From NCBI GenBank assembly GCA_031401675.1, contig JANNRR010000177.1:1-26199 (forward strand): 26,199 bases of DNA. The letters are read 5' to 3'. Of this stretch, positions 1 to 7,156 are shown in pieces (position 1 is the stretch's first letter; every line of letters starts with the position of its first letter). Made by a program: the position numbers and the translations under genes. This DNA is from JANNRR01 sp031401675 (GTDB lineage Bacteria > Pseudomonadota > Alphaproteobacteria > Rhodobacterales > Rhodobacteraceae). Under the pieces are notes generated by a model. That model did not search any database. It was not told the origin of the DNA and was given only the letters and a program-made list of their open reading frames with translations.

Positions 1-1015
1 TAAACGTCATGTTCGGGAACACCTTGGCCAGTCTGTCCAGTTCAGAGACAGCCGTTGAACTGATCAGAGAATCCGCCAAGGTCTGCAGCACGATTGGTGC
101 AGCCGCCATCCTGATCTGGTTCAGGTCGGAAGTTTTGGAAGCCTCCATCAACTGGACACCGTACATCAGGAAATCTGTGAAGGTGGCCTTCGCCGTAAGG
201 GCATCTGTCCTTGTCAGTGTAAGCAGCGCCTCAAGGCCCGACGGTTGGTCATTTGCGCCCGTACCCCGGAAGCAGGCCAAATCCACGGCTTCCCGCAATA
301 CCTCCGACAGGTCACGCCTGAGGATCATTTCCAGTGCAGAGTTTTCCCGCACGGCTTGCCGGGTCAGCAGATAGCGGCTCATCACCGTCTTGATGCTGGC
401 TGGCTTGGTGGTGGTGCCAATGGCTTCGGCATCATTGCCCGCGCCTTCTGCTACCCAATGGGCACCGGCCCCGGACGTGATTTCGGGAAAGCTTGGCTTG
501 CCGGTCACTTGGAGGGACTGAAAGCCGAACCGGTTTGCCGCCGATGCTTCAAAGAAGCGTTCAAGGGCCGTCATGGTCGGGCGTAGGGCTAGGTTCCCGC
601 CCAAGGCGTCTACGGTTGTCGTCGGGACTTCTGTCCGAGTCTCCAGAGATTCCCAAGGGAAGCGAATGCCATGGGCTGCAGCACCGTGCCTTGTTTCCAG
701 TTCCGCCGAAACTTCCGCTTCCCGGCCCGTGAGTGGTTTGCCGGATTCGATGCTGGCCACAACGTTGGCCAACGAGAAAGAGCGACATTCCCGGTCGAAG
801 TCGTTTGCGGCCTTGTCCGGAACCGTGATCTTGTCACGCTCTGCACCCTCAAGCAGCAGGGAAGCCCTGAGTTCGATTTCGGCCCCCTCGTAAGCATCGG
901 CCAGCGATCTGAGTTCGGCCCTTGCCTCTTCGCTGATTTCATCGGTCTTCTGGATTGCTGCCATACGTTCCCGGCGCTTGCTCTGGGCTAGGCCGACTTC
1001 TTGACTCTTCAACAC
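1..1015 (-). CDS. HK97-fold major capsid protein, C-terminus beyond window
   Basis: An uninterrupted minus-strand frame runs from 1015 to the left edge and gives about 338 residues. The first 125 or so residues are charged and probably helical, like the scaffolding (delta) domain of HK97-type capsid precursors. The rest resembles the mature shell protein: FFEASAANRFGFQSL, then WVAEGAGNDAEAIGTTT, then SRYLLTRQAVRENSALE, then the family-typical CFRGTGANDQPSGLEAL around residue 250. The likely start is GTG at 1015, eight bases after AAAGGA and overlapping the end of the HNH gene. TTG at 1012 or ATG at 964 are alternatives. No separate prohead protease lies between the HNH and capsid genes, so it must be further left or absent. 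The protein would build the icosahedral head. Confidence 0.85.
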   Translation of the reverse strand, partial: MLKSQEVGLAQSKRRERMAAIQKTDEISEEARAELRSLADAYEGAEIELRASLLLEGAERDKITVPDKAANDFDRECRSFSLANVVASIESGKPLTGREAEVSAELETRHGAAAHGIRFPWESLETRTEVPTTTVDALGGNLALRPTMTALERFFEASAANRFGFQSLQVTGKPSFPEITSGAGAHWVAEGAGNDAEAIGTTTKPASIKTVMSRYLLTRQAVRENSALEMILRRDLSEVLREAVDLACFRGTGANDQPSGLEALLTLTRTDALTAKATFTDFLMYGVQLMEASKTSDLNQIRMAAAPIVLQTLADSLISSTAVSELDRLAKVFPNMTF

Positions 1016-1425
1016 GGTTCAGTTCCTTTCAACTGTGCATTTAAATGCACGGGTTTCGGTTTAAGCGGTGGCGTCAGCGAAATCCCTGCCATTGCGAGAA
1101 ACTTGTTTCGCCCGGCGATCTTGGTTCTCACGTTCCAGCGGTCTGGTCTTTCGGCCTTCTTGTGGTCTGGCCCCCGCCATTCGGCTGCAGTCTTCTTGCT
1201 GTGACATGACCAGCAAAGCCATTGCAGGTTGGACACGTCAAACGGATGGATTCCCCGCGCTGCCAAATCCTTGCGCGGGATCACATGGTCAACTTGGCCA
1301 GCCTTGGTCAATGGCGTATACTTCCCGCAACACTCGCAACGATAGGCAGCCCTTTGCGACACGTGTTGACGGCAAGAGCGTTTCCAAGCCACCAGATTGA
1401 ACAGGCCAGCGGGTTGAGCGGTCAT
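1009..1425 (-). CDS. HNH endonuclease of the phage packaging cluster
   Basis: A 138-residue protein with a zinc-ribbon HNH nuclease domain. A CECC motif near residue 31 is followed by the catalytic DHVIPRKDLA and then NLQWLCWSCHSKKTAAEW, which carries the second CxxC pair and the final histidine. Small HNH proteins next to large terminase genes are common in HK97-like phages and are known to stimulate terminase cleavage during DNA packaging. The ATG overlaps the terminase stop codon (ATGA), which implies translational coupling. Its own stop overlaps the capsid start. A homing endonuclease is the other possibility, but the tight packing between terminase and capsid favours a packaging role. 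Confidence 0.85.
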   Translation of the reverse strand: MTAQPAGLFNLVAWKRSCRQHVSQRAAYRCECCGKYTPLTKAGQVDHVIPRKDLAARGIHPFDVSNLQWLCWSCHSKKTAAEWRGPDHKKAERPDRWNVRTKIAGRNKFLAMAGISLTPPLKPKPVHLNAQLKGTEPC

Positions 1426-2957
1426 GCTATGGCCACCTCATATTCAACGTCGGGCATCTCTTTGGCCCTAAGCATTACCCCGCAAGCCATGGTCAAGGCT
1501 TGGCATACGTCTATCCGCGAATTGCTCTGCGATCTGTCCAGACGTGTCGCCCCGGTCATGGAAATTCTTACGTCCGCCTCTGATATGCCACCCTCAAGCA
1601 ACAGGCTACGTTTCAACCGGACAGACTGTGCCATGAACAGGCGGCGGGTTGCCCGTATGTCTAGGTCACCGTCCTTTGGTCCATTGGAACGGAATACGAT
1701 AGGCCAAGCGATACCGGCCTTGTAGAGCGCGGTCCTGCATTCAGCATCCCTGTACCTATCGGCCACGATAGACTTGACTTCATGCGGCCCAATCAACTGC
1801 ACCAGTTTGGGCAGAAACTCGGACAGGTCAGACACGCTGCCAGAGGTTTCGATAATCTCCCCCGCATCCTTGCAGCGTTGCCATAAATCGCCCACCAGAT
1901 CACGTTTCCCGCGATCTAGCAGCGACATATCCGCAGACGGGAAGGCCCCTATTAATCGTATGACACCGGATTCATACACGATAGTCGCCGCGCTCATACT
2001 CGCACTCCCGCCTAAATCGAGCCCCACAAAACAAAATTCCCCTAGGATTGGCTCTGCGGTTTCATCATAGCATCTGGCCAAGGTGTCATAATCAAGCAGC
2101 AATTCCCTTCCGGGGTCTAGGCGCTGATTCAGGTTCCACGCCCTGAAAGCGTGAAGACTCCCCCCCGCTTTGGCTTTTTCAAACGCGTCTTCCATGAAGC
2201 GTAGGGACTTGATCTGCCCAAGGCCCGGATTTGCCTTGGCCCAAGTTGCGGGGTCGCCCGGATCATCGCCCATGCTGGCCCCGTGAACCACCTTGAAAGT
2301 TCTCGGGTCGGTCGCGTCTATCAGGCGGTTCAGTTCCGGACTGAAACCACGTGTTCCGAGTAGCAACATTTGCCCGTCTTTTGCCGCAAGCGAGTCGAAA
2401 TAATTCTCAATGCAAGCCGTCTGATTTGCGCCTAGAAGGCCAGCCTCATCAATCACTGCGAGGTCTAGGGATTGCCCGTGGCCAGCCGATGCAGCACCAG
2501 TGGACAGGGTCACAAGCCCGTCGCCGATGATGATCCGGCCCGGCGCGGGATACCAGTAAACCTGACAGTCCTTGCCCCGGCCAGCCGCTTCCATGATTTC
2601 CTTTGCGGCATCGCCAAGCATCTTGGAATGTTTGCCTGTGGGCGCTGCAACACTTGCGCGGAAACCGGGAATGTAAATCGGGCTGTCTTTGGAACATCGG
2701 CCAATCAGCAGTGCAGCAACCAATGTCGATTTCCCGTTCTTGCGTGCAACCGAAAAGATACTGGTTCTGTAGGTCGGGGAACCATCCGGATCACGGCACA
2801 GGTAAGCCCGGACAAAATCAAGTTGGAAACCATGTAACTGGAACGGCTGGTCTTTACTGATTCCGGTTGGAATGACAAAGTTTGTAGAAAGCCAGCCCGC
2901 AAATCGGTCGGCAAGGTCTTTGGGTCTTGGTCGTTTCAGGCGGATAATCTGGTTCAA
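1422..2957 (-). CDS. terL: Phage terminase large subunit
   Basis: A 511-residue packaging motor. The N-terminal ATPase shows the variant Walker A ARKNGKST at about residues 71-78, Walker B LAVIDE at 166-171 and a coupling-type GTRG near 201. The C-terminal RNase-H-like nuclease begins at VGLDLGG, with metal-binding Asp314, followed by IVADRYRDAE and NSRIDVCQAL. Length and motif order fit the Terminase_1 family of HK97-like phages. The start appears to be TTG at 2957, preceded by GAAGGG; the frame has no ATG before the ATPase core, so the TTG start is needed to keep the whole motor. It is the first gene of a coupled terL-HNH-capsid string. No small-subunit gene was recognised upstream. Confidence 0.92.
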   Translation of the reverse strand: MNQIIRLKRPRPKDLADRFAGWLSTNFVIPTGISKDQPFQLHGFQLDFVRAYLCRDPDGSPTYRTSIFSVARKNGKSTLVAALLIGRCSKDSPIYIPGFRASVAAPTGKHSKMLGDAAKEIMEAAGRGKDCQVYWYPAPGRIIIGDGLVTLSTGAASAGHGQSLDLAVIDEAGLLGANQTACIENYFDSLAAKDGQMLLLGTRGFSPELNRLIDATDPRTFKVVHGASMGDDPGDPATWAKANPGLGQIKSLRFMEDAFEKAKAGGSLHAFRAWNLNQRLDPGRELLLDYDTLARCYDETAEPILGEFCFVGLDLGGSASMSAATIVYESGVIRLIGAFPSADMSLLDRGKRDLVGDLWQRCKDAGEIIETSGSVSDLSEFLPKLVQLIGPHEVKSIVADRYRDAECRTALYKAGIAWPIVFRSNGPKDGDLDIRATRRLFMAQSVRLKRSLLLEGGISEADVRISMTGATRLDRSQSNSRIDVCQALTMACGVMLRAKEMPDVEYEVAIA

Positions 2958-3781
2958 GATAGCCCTTCAGTCACTGCCGGGGTTGTTTTTTTCCCGTGAT
3001 ATCCAATCGTTGTCCGGTTGCCCACAGCACCATCGATAGCGTGTCACCCTTCCTCACTCCCCGGCAGGGTTCCCTTTTATGCACCGGGGGGACTGCCAAG
3101 ACAGCGAACCTCGGGTAAATTCACTGTCACAGGCTCGGGCGAACCTGACAGCCCACCCCGGCTATCCGGAATCTGATGCTTATTGGATTGAAAGGTCAAT
3201 ATGCCCAAATACGATTTACGGGTTTGAATGTCTCTGATCGGTACCAGTTTGACCAATACGCTGCCCCGACTCCATAGGACAGGGCTACAGCCTGTCTCTT
3301 GGGGCAGGGTTGCCAGAGTATCGGCTTGATAGGGCTTGGCCCTGTAGCGGGCTGGTTTGGGGGTGTGGTGATGATGTGGGGATATGCTTCCGCGAATTGC
3401 CCCCCGAGCCAGTCCCCCGATGTATCTGTGGGGGGATCATAAAGGCGGGAAAGGGTCAACGGCTTCATGGAAGGCCACCTACAGGCCCAAGTCGGGTAGT
3501 CAGGCACCTGTGCGCCCTGCCCGCATGTGTCCCGGCCCCTGTGCAGCCAAATCCGGGGCATGCCGGGGTCTGGTTCGCGGGGTCAGGTTGGGTAGTCTCC
3601 CCCGTGCAAATGTTTGCACACCAAGTTGGCGGGGGGAGGGGGGGTTTCTTCTACCAGATTCCCGGGAAGGGAATGTGGTGCTGTTGTTGCTTCCTGTCTT
3701 CCCAAAAATCTCCTCGCGGGGTTAGGCTTTCTTTGGAAGTTCAGAAGTCAAGAAAGTCAAACAGACAAACAGTCAGATCAG
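2958..3781. other. Gene-poor gap between terminase and iterons
   Basis: About 820 bases with no gene I can support. The longest minus-strand frame (3196-3561, 121 codons) has no recognisable family, and the plus-strand frames are rich in Cys, Gly and Pro and look random. I searched for a small terminase subunit here because it usually precedes the large subunit, and did not find one. A frame opening at a GTG near 3083 encodes only some 37 residues before 2970. A G-rich run at about 3629-3645 could form a G-quadruplex. The stretch may hold the packaging site and the late promoter. Confidence 0.5.
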
Positions 3782-3895
3782 AGGGTACGCTATAAGAATC
3801 GCAGGGTACGTTGTAAGGTACTCTGGAATGACAGTAAGGTACACTATAAGGCACCCTCTTAGAGGGTACGCTATAACGTACCTTCAGGTAGTACC
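3782..3895. repeat. Iteron-like array, candidate replication origin
   Basis: A 14-base unit AGGGTACGCTATAA recurs: exact at 3782-3795 and 3863-3876, and with changes at 3803-3816 (AGGGTACGTTGTAA), 3815-3828 (degenerate) and 3836-3849 (AAGGTACACTATAA). Starts 3782/3803 and 3815/3836 are both 21 bases apart, close to two helical turns. Inverted GGTAC units follow at about 3876-3895. A perfect palindrome, ACCCTCT-T-AGAGGGT, sits at 3853-3867. The array ends at the stop codon of the replication-like gene. Such arrays next to a Rep gene are the usual form of iteron origins in plasmids and phage satellites. An operator for autoregulation would look similar. Confidence 0.65.
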
Positions 3896-4639
3896 CTACA
3901 GTGTCAGGTTGGCATGCTTTGCGCATTGGGTAAGCGTGTCCCTGAAACGGTCCTGAAAGATGTCGGGCTTCCTGTTTTCAAACCAGCTAGCCACCATGCC
4001 GGACAGCGAATGCAGATGTCCGGACGGTGGATCACAGGCCAGTTGCAAGGCATCGCGGTAGAAAGCCCTCGCCCTCTTTGCGCATTGGTCGGGGTCTGAG
4101 TCGATCTTGCTCAGGTAGTCGCGATAGCACCACCACCAGTGCGCAAGAACACTGGTCACGCTCAGGGCGTCATCCACCATGCGGAAGCATGTGACCTTGC
4201 CCGGTTTCTTGTCGGGGTTCTTTCCGGGACCATCCCAGACAAAGTACATCTCGGTTTTCAATATGTCGTTGTCTCGCAGTATCCCGACACCGGTCTGAAC
4301 CTCCCTCGGGGAAAGACACATGATCCGGCTCAGGCTTGCATAGGACTGCCACAGCCAATAGTGCCCCTTCAAGGTCTTGCTGTCGTTTGATTCGATTACC
4401 TCGGATCGCCAGCAGGCGTTGAGATACCAGCCCAGCACCGCTTGCGCTTCCGGACTGCGCCTCTTTCGTTCCGTACCTGTGAAGGGTGACAGCAATCTCA
4501 CTGAGTTATCGCGGATTTGGTTTGAGGCCCAATCCAGTTTATAGGGGTTCTTTTCCCCGGAAGCGGGAATTTTCGTGTAGAACGGCACGACATTGCCAGT
4601 GGTCTTGCTGTCCAATTTGTCTGCATTTGTGACTGGCAT
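3896..4639 (-). CDS. Replication initiator-like winged-helix protein (tentative)
   Basis: A 247-residue protein without a motif I can assign firmly. Residues 100-130 (YWLWQSYASLSRIMCLSPRE followed by VQTGVGILRDNDIL) look like a winged-helix DNA-binding module in which a marker helix is followed by a recognition helix and a wing. The C-terminal third is helical, with several Trp and Cys. The gene lies between the AlpA-like regulator and an iteron array that abuts its stop codon, the place where phage satellites carry their replication genes. I infer a Rep or DnaD-like initiator role from this context rather than from homology. No primase or helicase motif is present. The start is ATG at 4639. 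It may be transcribed with the AlpA-like gene. Confidence 0.5.
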   Translation of the reverse strand: MPVTNADKLDSKTTGNVVPFYTKIPASGEKNPYKLDWASNQIRDNSVRLLSPFTGTERKRRSPEAQAVLGWYLNACWRSEVIESNDSKTLKGHYWLWQSYASLSRIMCLSPREVQTGVGILRDNDILKTEMYFVWDGPGKNPDKKPGKVTCFRMVDDALSVTSVLAHWWWCYRDYLSKIDSDPDQCAKRARAFYRDALQLACDPPSGHLHSLSGMVASWFENRKPDIFQDRFRDTLTQCAKHANLTL

Positions 4640-4661
4640 CTAGGTAACCTCATAATTTTGA

Positions 4662-4720
4662 GGCTCCCCACTTGCGCTCCCCTGCATTTCTGCTAAAAGA
4701 GGTTTGCGTGCTGGGGAGCC
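4662..4720. repeat. Inverted repeat upstream of the Rep-like gene
   Basis: GGCTCCCCA at 4662-4670 is perfectly complementary to TGGGGAGCC at 4712-4720, with some further partial pairing inside. It lies in the leader of the 3896-4639 gene and could be a transcript hairpin or a protein-binding site. The stretch 4640-4910 contains no supported gene. Confidence 0.4.
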
Positions 4721-4868
4721 GCGTTTCTAGTCTATCCGGGGGAGGTCACGTAGCAGCGGCCTCCCTCAATCCTTATATCAGCCCGCTTGCTTTCAGCAAC
4801 AGTCGTGATAAAAGGGCGTTGCCTTCACAGGGCAGTTTCCCTTGTTTGTCTCTGCAAGTTCCGGGTTT

Positions 4869-4905
4869 GGGGGGCGTCGGTTACTCAGCGCCCCCCATTC
4901 TTTTT
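4869..4905 (+). terminator. Rho-independent terminator-like hairpin
   Basis: GGGGGGCG (4869-4876) pairs with CGCCCCCC (4889-4896) across a 12-base loop and is followed on the plus strand by ATTCTTTTT. The T run faces plus-strand transcription, against the direction of the element's genes. It would stop antisense reading into the AlpA-like gene. On the minus strand the same stem lies just after that gene but without a T run. Confidence 0.55.
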
Positions 4906-4910
4906 GGCGA

Positions 4911-5189
4911 TCAGCCGACTTGTCCGGCCTCAAGGATTTTCTGCAGGTCAGCTAGTCTGTATCGGACACTGGCTCCGATCTTGAGGAACGGAAACTGTGG
5001 TTTGACTCCCGCCCGTCGTGCGAACCACCTGTCACGGGCAAGCATGGATGTCGATACTGTCAGAAACGCTGCAGCCTCTTTCGGGTTTAGCAAGCCGTTG
5101 GCGTTTCCCGGCGACGTAAGAGCAACCACCTGAGGGACTAACTTCTCTGGGATCAGCTTGAGCGGGGTTTTCTTGAATTGCAGTGTCAT
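4911..5189 (-). CDS. AlpA-type excisionase / transcriptional regulator
   Basis: A 92-residue basic protein. Residues 33-85 form a small winged helix-turn-helix: GLLNPKEAAAFLTVSTSML, then a basic loop, then PFLKIGASVRYRLADLQKIL. This is the pattern of AlpA, phage excisionase and MerR-like mini-regulators, with the typical KIG..VRY.. wing and an arginine-tyrosine pair. The first 30 residues are an unassigned tail. ATG at 5189 is preferred because AAGAGG lies just upstream; the frame stays open further back without a ribosome site. In phage satellites AlpA-like proteins act as directionality factors and activate the rep/packaging genes, and the gene's place between integrase and Rep-like gene fits both roles. 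Confidence 0.75.
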   Translation of the reverse strand: MTLQFKKTPLKLIPEKLVPQVVALTSPGNANGLLNPKEAAAFLTVSTSMLARDRWFARRAGVKPQFPFLKIGASVRYRLADLQKILEAGQVG

Positions 5190-5200
5190 GGTCTGGCCTC

Positions 5201-5331
5201 TTGGATTCGAGTTGCAGATTGAATCCGGCGATTGCCACCATCCATGGTATTGGATTCGGTTTGAATCTATGGCGAGCGAATCTCCAACACAACAGAATAT
5301 ATTTGGGGTGGCTCCTATTCGGTACCACCCC
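5201..5331. promoter_or_regulatory. Repeat-rich control region between integrase and AlpA-like gene
   Basis: The 181-base gap holds a cluster of GATTC/GAATC half-sites. TTGGATTCG occurs at 5201-5209 and again at 5250-5258; GAATC follows at 5221-5225, 5263-5267 and 5277-5281, forming inverted pairs. A further inverted repeat, GGGGTGG (5305-5311) with CCACCCC (5325-5331), lies nearer the integrase stop. The cluster is immediately upstream of the AlpA-like gene and could be its operator or, equally, excisionase-binding sites. No clear -35/-10 pair was found. Confidence 0.4.
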
Positions 5332-5370
5332 TGCACCCTTGGTCAACAATCAGCCGTGCAATTATTTGCG

Positions 5371-6597
5371 CTAGGTCAGTCTGGCCAGCCGGTCAATCTC
5401 ATCGCTGATTGCCTGCATGGGTACCCGCAACCGTTCCGGCGAATGGATGATGTAGCCAGACGTCACGTCCCCGTCGCTATGGTTCATCATACGCTTAATG
5501 GTGAAGGTGCTGAAGCCAAGCCCGTCTGCCAGCGTGCAGAAGGTCCTTCGCAGGTCGTGCATGGTGAAGGGTACGCCTTCCTTGGCAGCGTTCAACATGG
5601 CCCGCGTATTGCCTAGCTTGCCCGTCTGGCCAGCACTGCGGCCCCTGCCTGTGCCGTTGCCAGCGAACACCAAGCCAGCACCGCCGGTAGCCCCAAGACG
5701 GCGCTGCAGGATGGTCATGGCCTGAGTGCTGAGAGGCAGGGTCAACGCCTTGCCGTTCTTGGTGTCGGGAATGGTCAGGGTCCGGCCCTGCATGTCCACG
5801 TTTGTCCAAAGCATCCCTTCCGCCTCGCTTCTGCGCAGACCAGTGCGCAACAGCAACTCAAGAAAATCCCTGAAGCCTTGTGCATCCGGGTCTGAAGTGT
5901 TGGCAGTCAACTGGTCCAGAGCCTTGAACCAGTCGGACAGTCTCGCATCGGTCACATATGTCTGTCTGCGCTCTAGCCGGTTCCATGATTTTGTCGCGGA
6001 TATGATCTGCACGGGGCAGTCTGGCAGGGTGTAGCTTCCCCCCGTGGCAGTGGTTTTTCTTACGTAGGACCAGATCGCCCGGAAGCCTCGGGCACCAAGA
6101 TTGGCTGCCCCCGGCCCGTTGTCCTTGGTGATCTTGCGAAACCGGGTCAGCATATCAGCCGGGGTGATTGTCGGCAGTTCCTTGGTCATCCAGTCGGCGA
6201 AATAGGATTTCAGGGCGAACCTCACACTGGCCTCGCTCCTTGGCTTGAGGGTCTTCCCGGCGAAGTAGGTCTCTGCAGCCTTGGACAGCGTGAGAGCCTG
6301 CACAGGCTCCGGGGCAGTGGCCTTGGGGTTGATCCCCTTGGCCATGTCTACCAGTGCCTCTCTGGCAGCGTTTCTGGCGTCTCCCGCAAGCCTGTAAGCC
6401 GGATTGTCTTCGAGTGCAGACCCTACGTTGTATCGCACCAGCTTCGCCCCTACCCGGCCTAGGGCGAAGTAGGTTTTTGCCCCCCGCGTTACCCTGATTC
6501 CAAAGCCTCGCAGCTTGGCATCCCATACGGTCTGTTCTCCCTTTTCGGGGAAAGGCAGGTCGTCAACGGTCTTCTTGTTCAGGTTGGTCTTGGTCAT
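5371..6597 (-). CDS. int: Tyrosine recombinase, site-specific integrase
   Basis: A 408-residue phage-type integrase. Residues 1-95 form the arm-binding domain (NKKTVDDLPFPEKGEQTVWD with GFGIRV shortly after), 100-205 the SAM-like core-binding domain, and 215-400 the catalytic domain. Catalytic residues are visible: Arg255 in TGLRRSE, Lys280 in DTKNGK, His347 and Arg350 in HDLRRTF, His373 in MNHS and the nucleophile Tyr382 in SGYIIHS. ATG at 6597 is chosen because GAGGG precedes it at good spacing, although the frame stays open to 6678. The gene begins about 160 bases from the tRNA-derived attachment site, where it would act. It probably needs the nearby AlpA-like protein for excision. Confidence 0.95.
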   Translation of the reverse strand: MTKTNLNKKTVDDLPFPEKGEQTVWDAKLRGFGIRVTRGAKTYFALGRVGAKLVRYNVGSALEDNPAYRLAGDARNAAREALVDMAKGINPKATAPEPVQALTLSKAAETYFAGKTLKPRSEASVRFALKSYFADWMTKELPTITPADMLTRFRKITKDNGPGAANLGARGFRAIWSYVRKTTATGGSYTLPDCPVQIISATKSWNRLERRQTYVTDARLSDWFKALDQLTANTSDPDAQGFRDFLELLLRTGLRRSEAEGMLWTNVDMQGRTLTIPDTKNGKALTLPLSTQAMTILQRRLGATGGAGLVFAGNGTGRGRSAGQTGKLGNTRAMLNAAKEGVPFTMHDLRRTFCTLADGLGFSTFTIKRMMNHSDGDVTSGYIIHSPERLRVPMQAISDEIDRLARLT

Positions 6598-6756
6598 GTC
6601 TCTACCCTCAAAATCCTGCGTCATGGTAACGCTGTGGTAACAAGTACATGCTATCTCAGTCAATCGCCTGCAAGACACAATCCAGATAACATGCGGAAAA
6701 GGTAGAAGCTTTCAACATGTAGCCAACACCATCAAACGGGTTAAAAGTGCTATTCT

Positions 6757-6806
6757 ACAGACTACGAATCTGAGGGTCGGGCGTTCGAATCGCTCCGGGT
6801 CCGCCA
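6757..6806 (+). other. attR-type site: 3' half of tRNA-Arg(ACG)
   Basis: The sequence reads as the 3' half of a tRNA. An anticodon arm CAGA-CTACGAA-TCTG gives anticodon ACG (Arg). It is followed by a five-base variable loop, a T arm GGGCG-TTCGAAT-CGCTC, the acceptor strand CGGGTCC, discriminator G and CCA at 6804-6806. The upstream bases do not pair with the acceptor strand (GGACCCG would be needed) and lack a D arm, so this is not a working tRNA gene. It is what a tyrosine integrase leaves when it inserts into a tRNA 3' end. The intact tRNA-Arg should lie at the element's other end, left of this window. Confidence 0.85.
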
Positions 6807-7156
6807 ATCAGATCTCCGACAAGCAGATCTCCGTTTAGCAGATCGAGGTCACCGGTTCCGCTAAAGCTGGCTGCGGTTTGCGACAGTCCCGGGTTCGGCA
6901 GAGCCTGCGCCGGATCCTGGCCGTCTGACCGAATCTCGCCGAACCACGACCGCAATTGTTACCTGAGCCAAAGAGTTTTCTGAAAACTCTTGGCAAAATC
7001 CTTGGCAAGGATTTTGTCGCGGGGACTGCGGACCCTGTCCGGATGCACCGCCCCGGGATCGAGATCTGCCACGGTCCGCTTCTGCCGGATTTGGTCCGGC
7101 GTTGGCCGGAACCGTCTGACTTGACCGACCATCCGATGCCGTGCCGCTGGCGCGCC
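6807..7156. repeat. Gene-free stretch with direct repeats and twin hairpins
   Basis: No gene is supported between the tRNA fragment and efp. CAGATCTCCG occurs twice close after the tRNA end (about 6811-6835), with a third partial copy, CAGATCGAGG. At 6972-6990 AGAGTTTT-CTG-AAAACTCT forms an eight-base-pair hairpin. At 6994-7016 CAAAATCCTT-GGC-AAGGATTTTG forms a ten-base-pair hairpin. Neither has a T run, so they are better described as a palindromic repeat unit than as terminators. Confidence 0.6.

Larger units (their letters stand above)
1..6806. mobile_element. Integrated phage satellite or prophage, right-hand portion
   Basis: This block carries a tyrosine integrase, an AlpA-like regulator, a replication-like protein with nearby iterons, large terminase, HNH endonuclease and an HK97-type capsid protein, all on the minus strand. 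It ends at a 3' tRNA fragment next to the integrase. Its base composition is clearly less GC-rich than the flanking host genes. The left end lies outside the window, so size and full gene content are unknown. No tail, lysis or lysogeny-repressor gene is visible. The order integrase, AlpA, Rep/ori, packaging, capsid matches what is known of capsid-forming phage-inducible islands. A compact ordinary prophage remains possible. Confidence 0.85.

Noticed and set aside
3196..3561. Minus-strand open frame of 121 codons, possible small terminase
   Set aside because: No helix-turn-helix or small-terminase pattern, no convincing ribosome site, and Pro/Trp-rich composition. Kept only as a note in the gap entry.
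3310..3795. Plus-strand open frame of 161 codons
   Set aside because: Cys- and Gly-rich, with a CCCC run over the G-rich patch, no family resemblance, opposite strand to the element's genes, and overlaps the iterons.
4672..5133. Plus-strand frame of 153 codons opposite the AlpA-like gene
   Set aside because: It runs through a terminator hairpin and is antisense to a better-supported gene.
6624..6641. Two TGGTAAC copies 11 bases apart upstream of the integrase, possible arm-binding sites
   Set aside because: Only two short copies, and no matching set near the att core; too weak to list as a feature.
6755..6955. Minus-strand frame ending GGPGAIRTPDPQIRSL
   Set aside because: It is antisense translation of the tRNA 3' half. 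Peptides of the type GAIRTPDPQIRSL are a familiar false-gene artefact next to tRNA genes.
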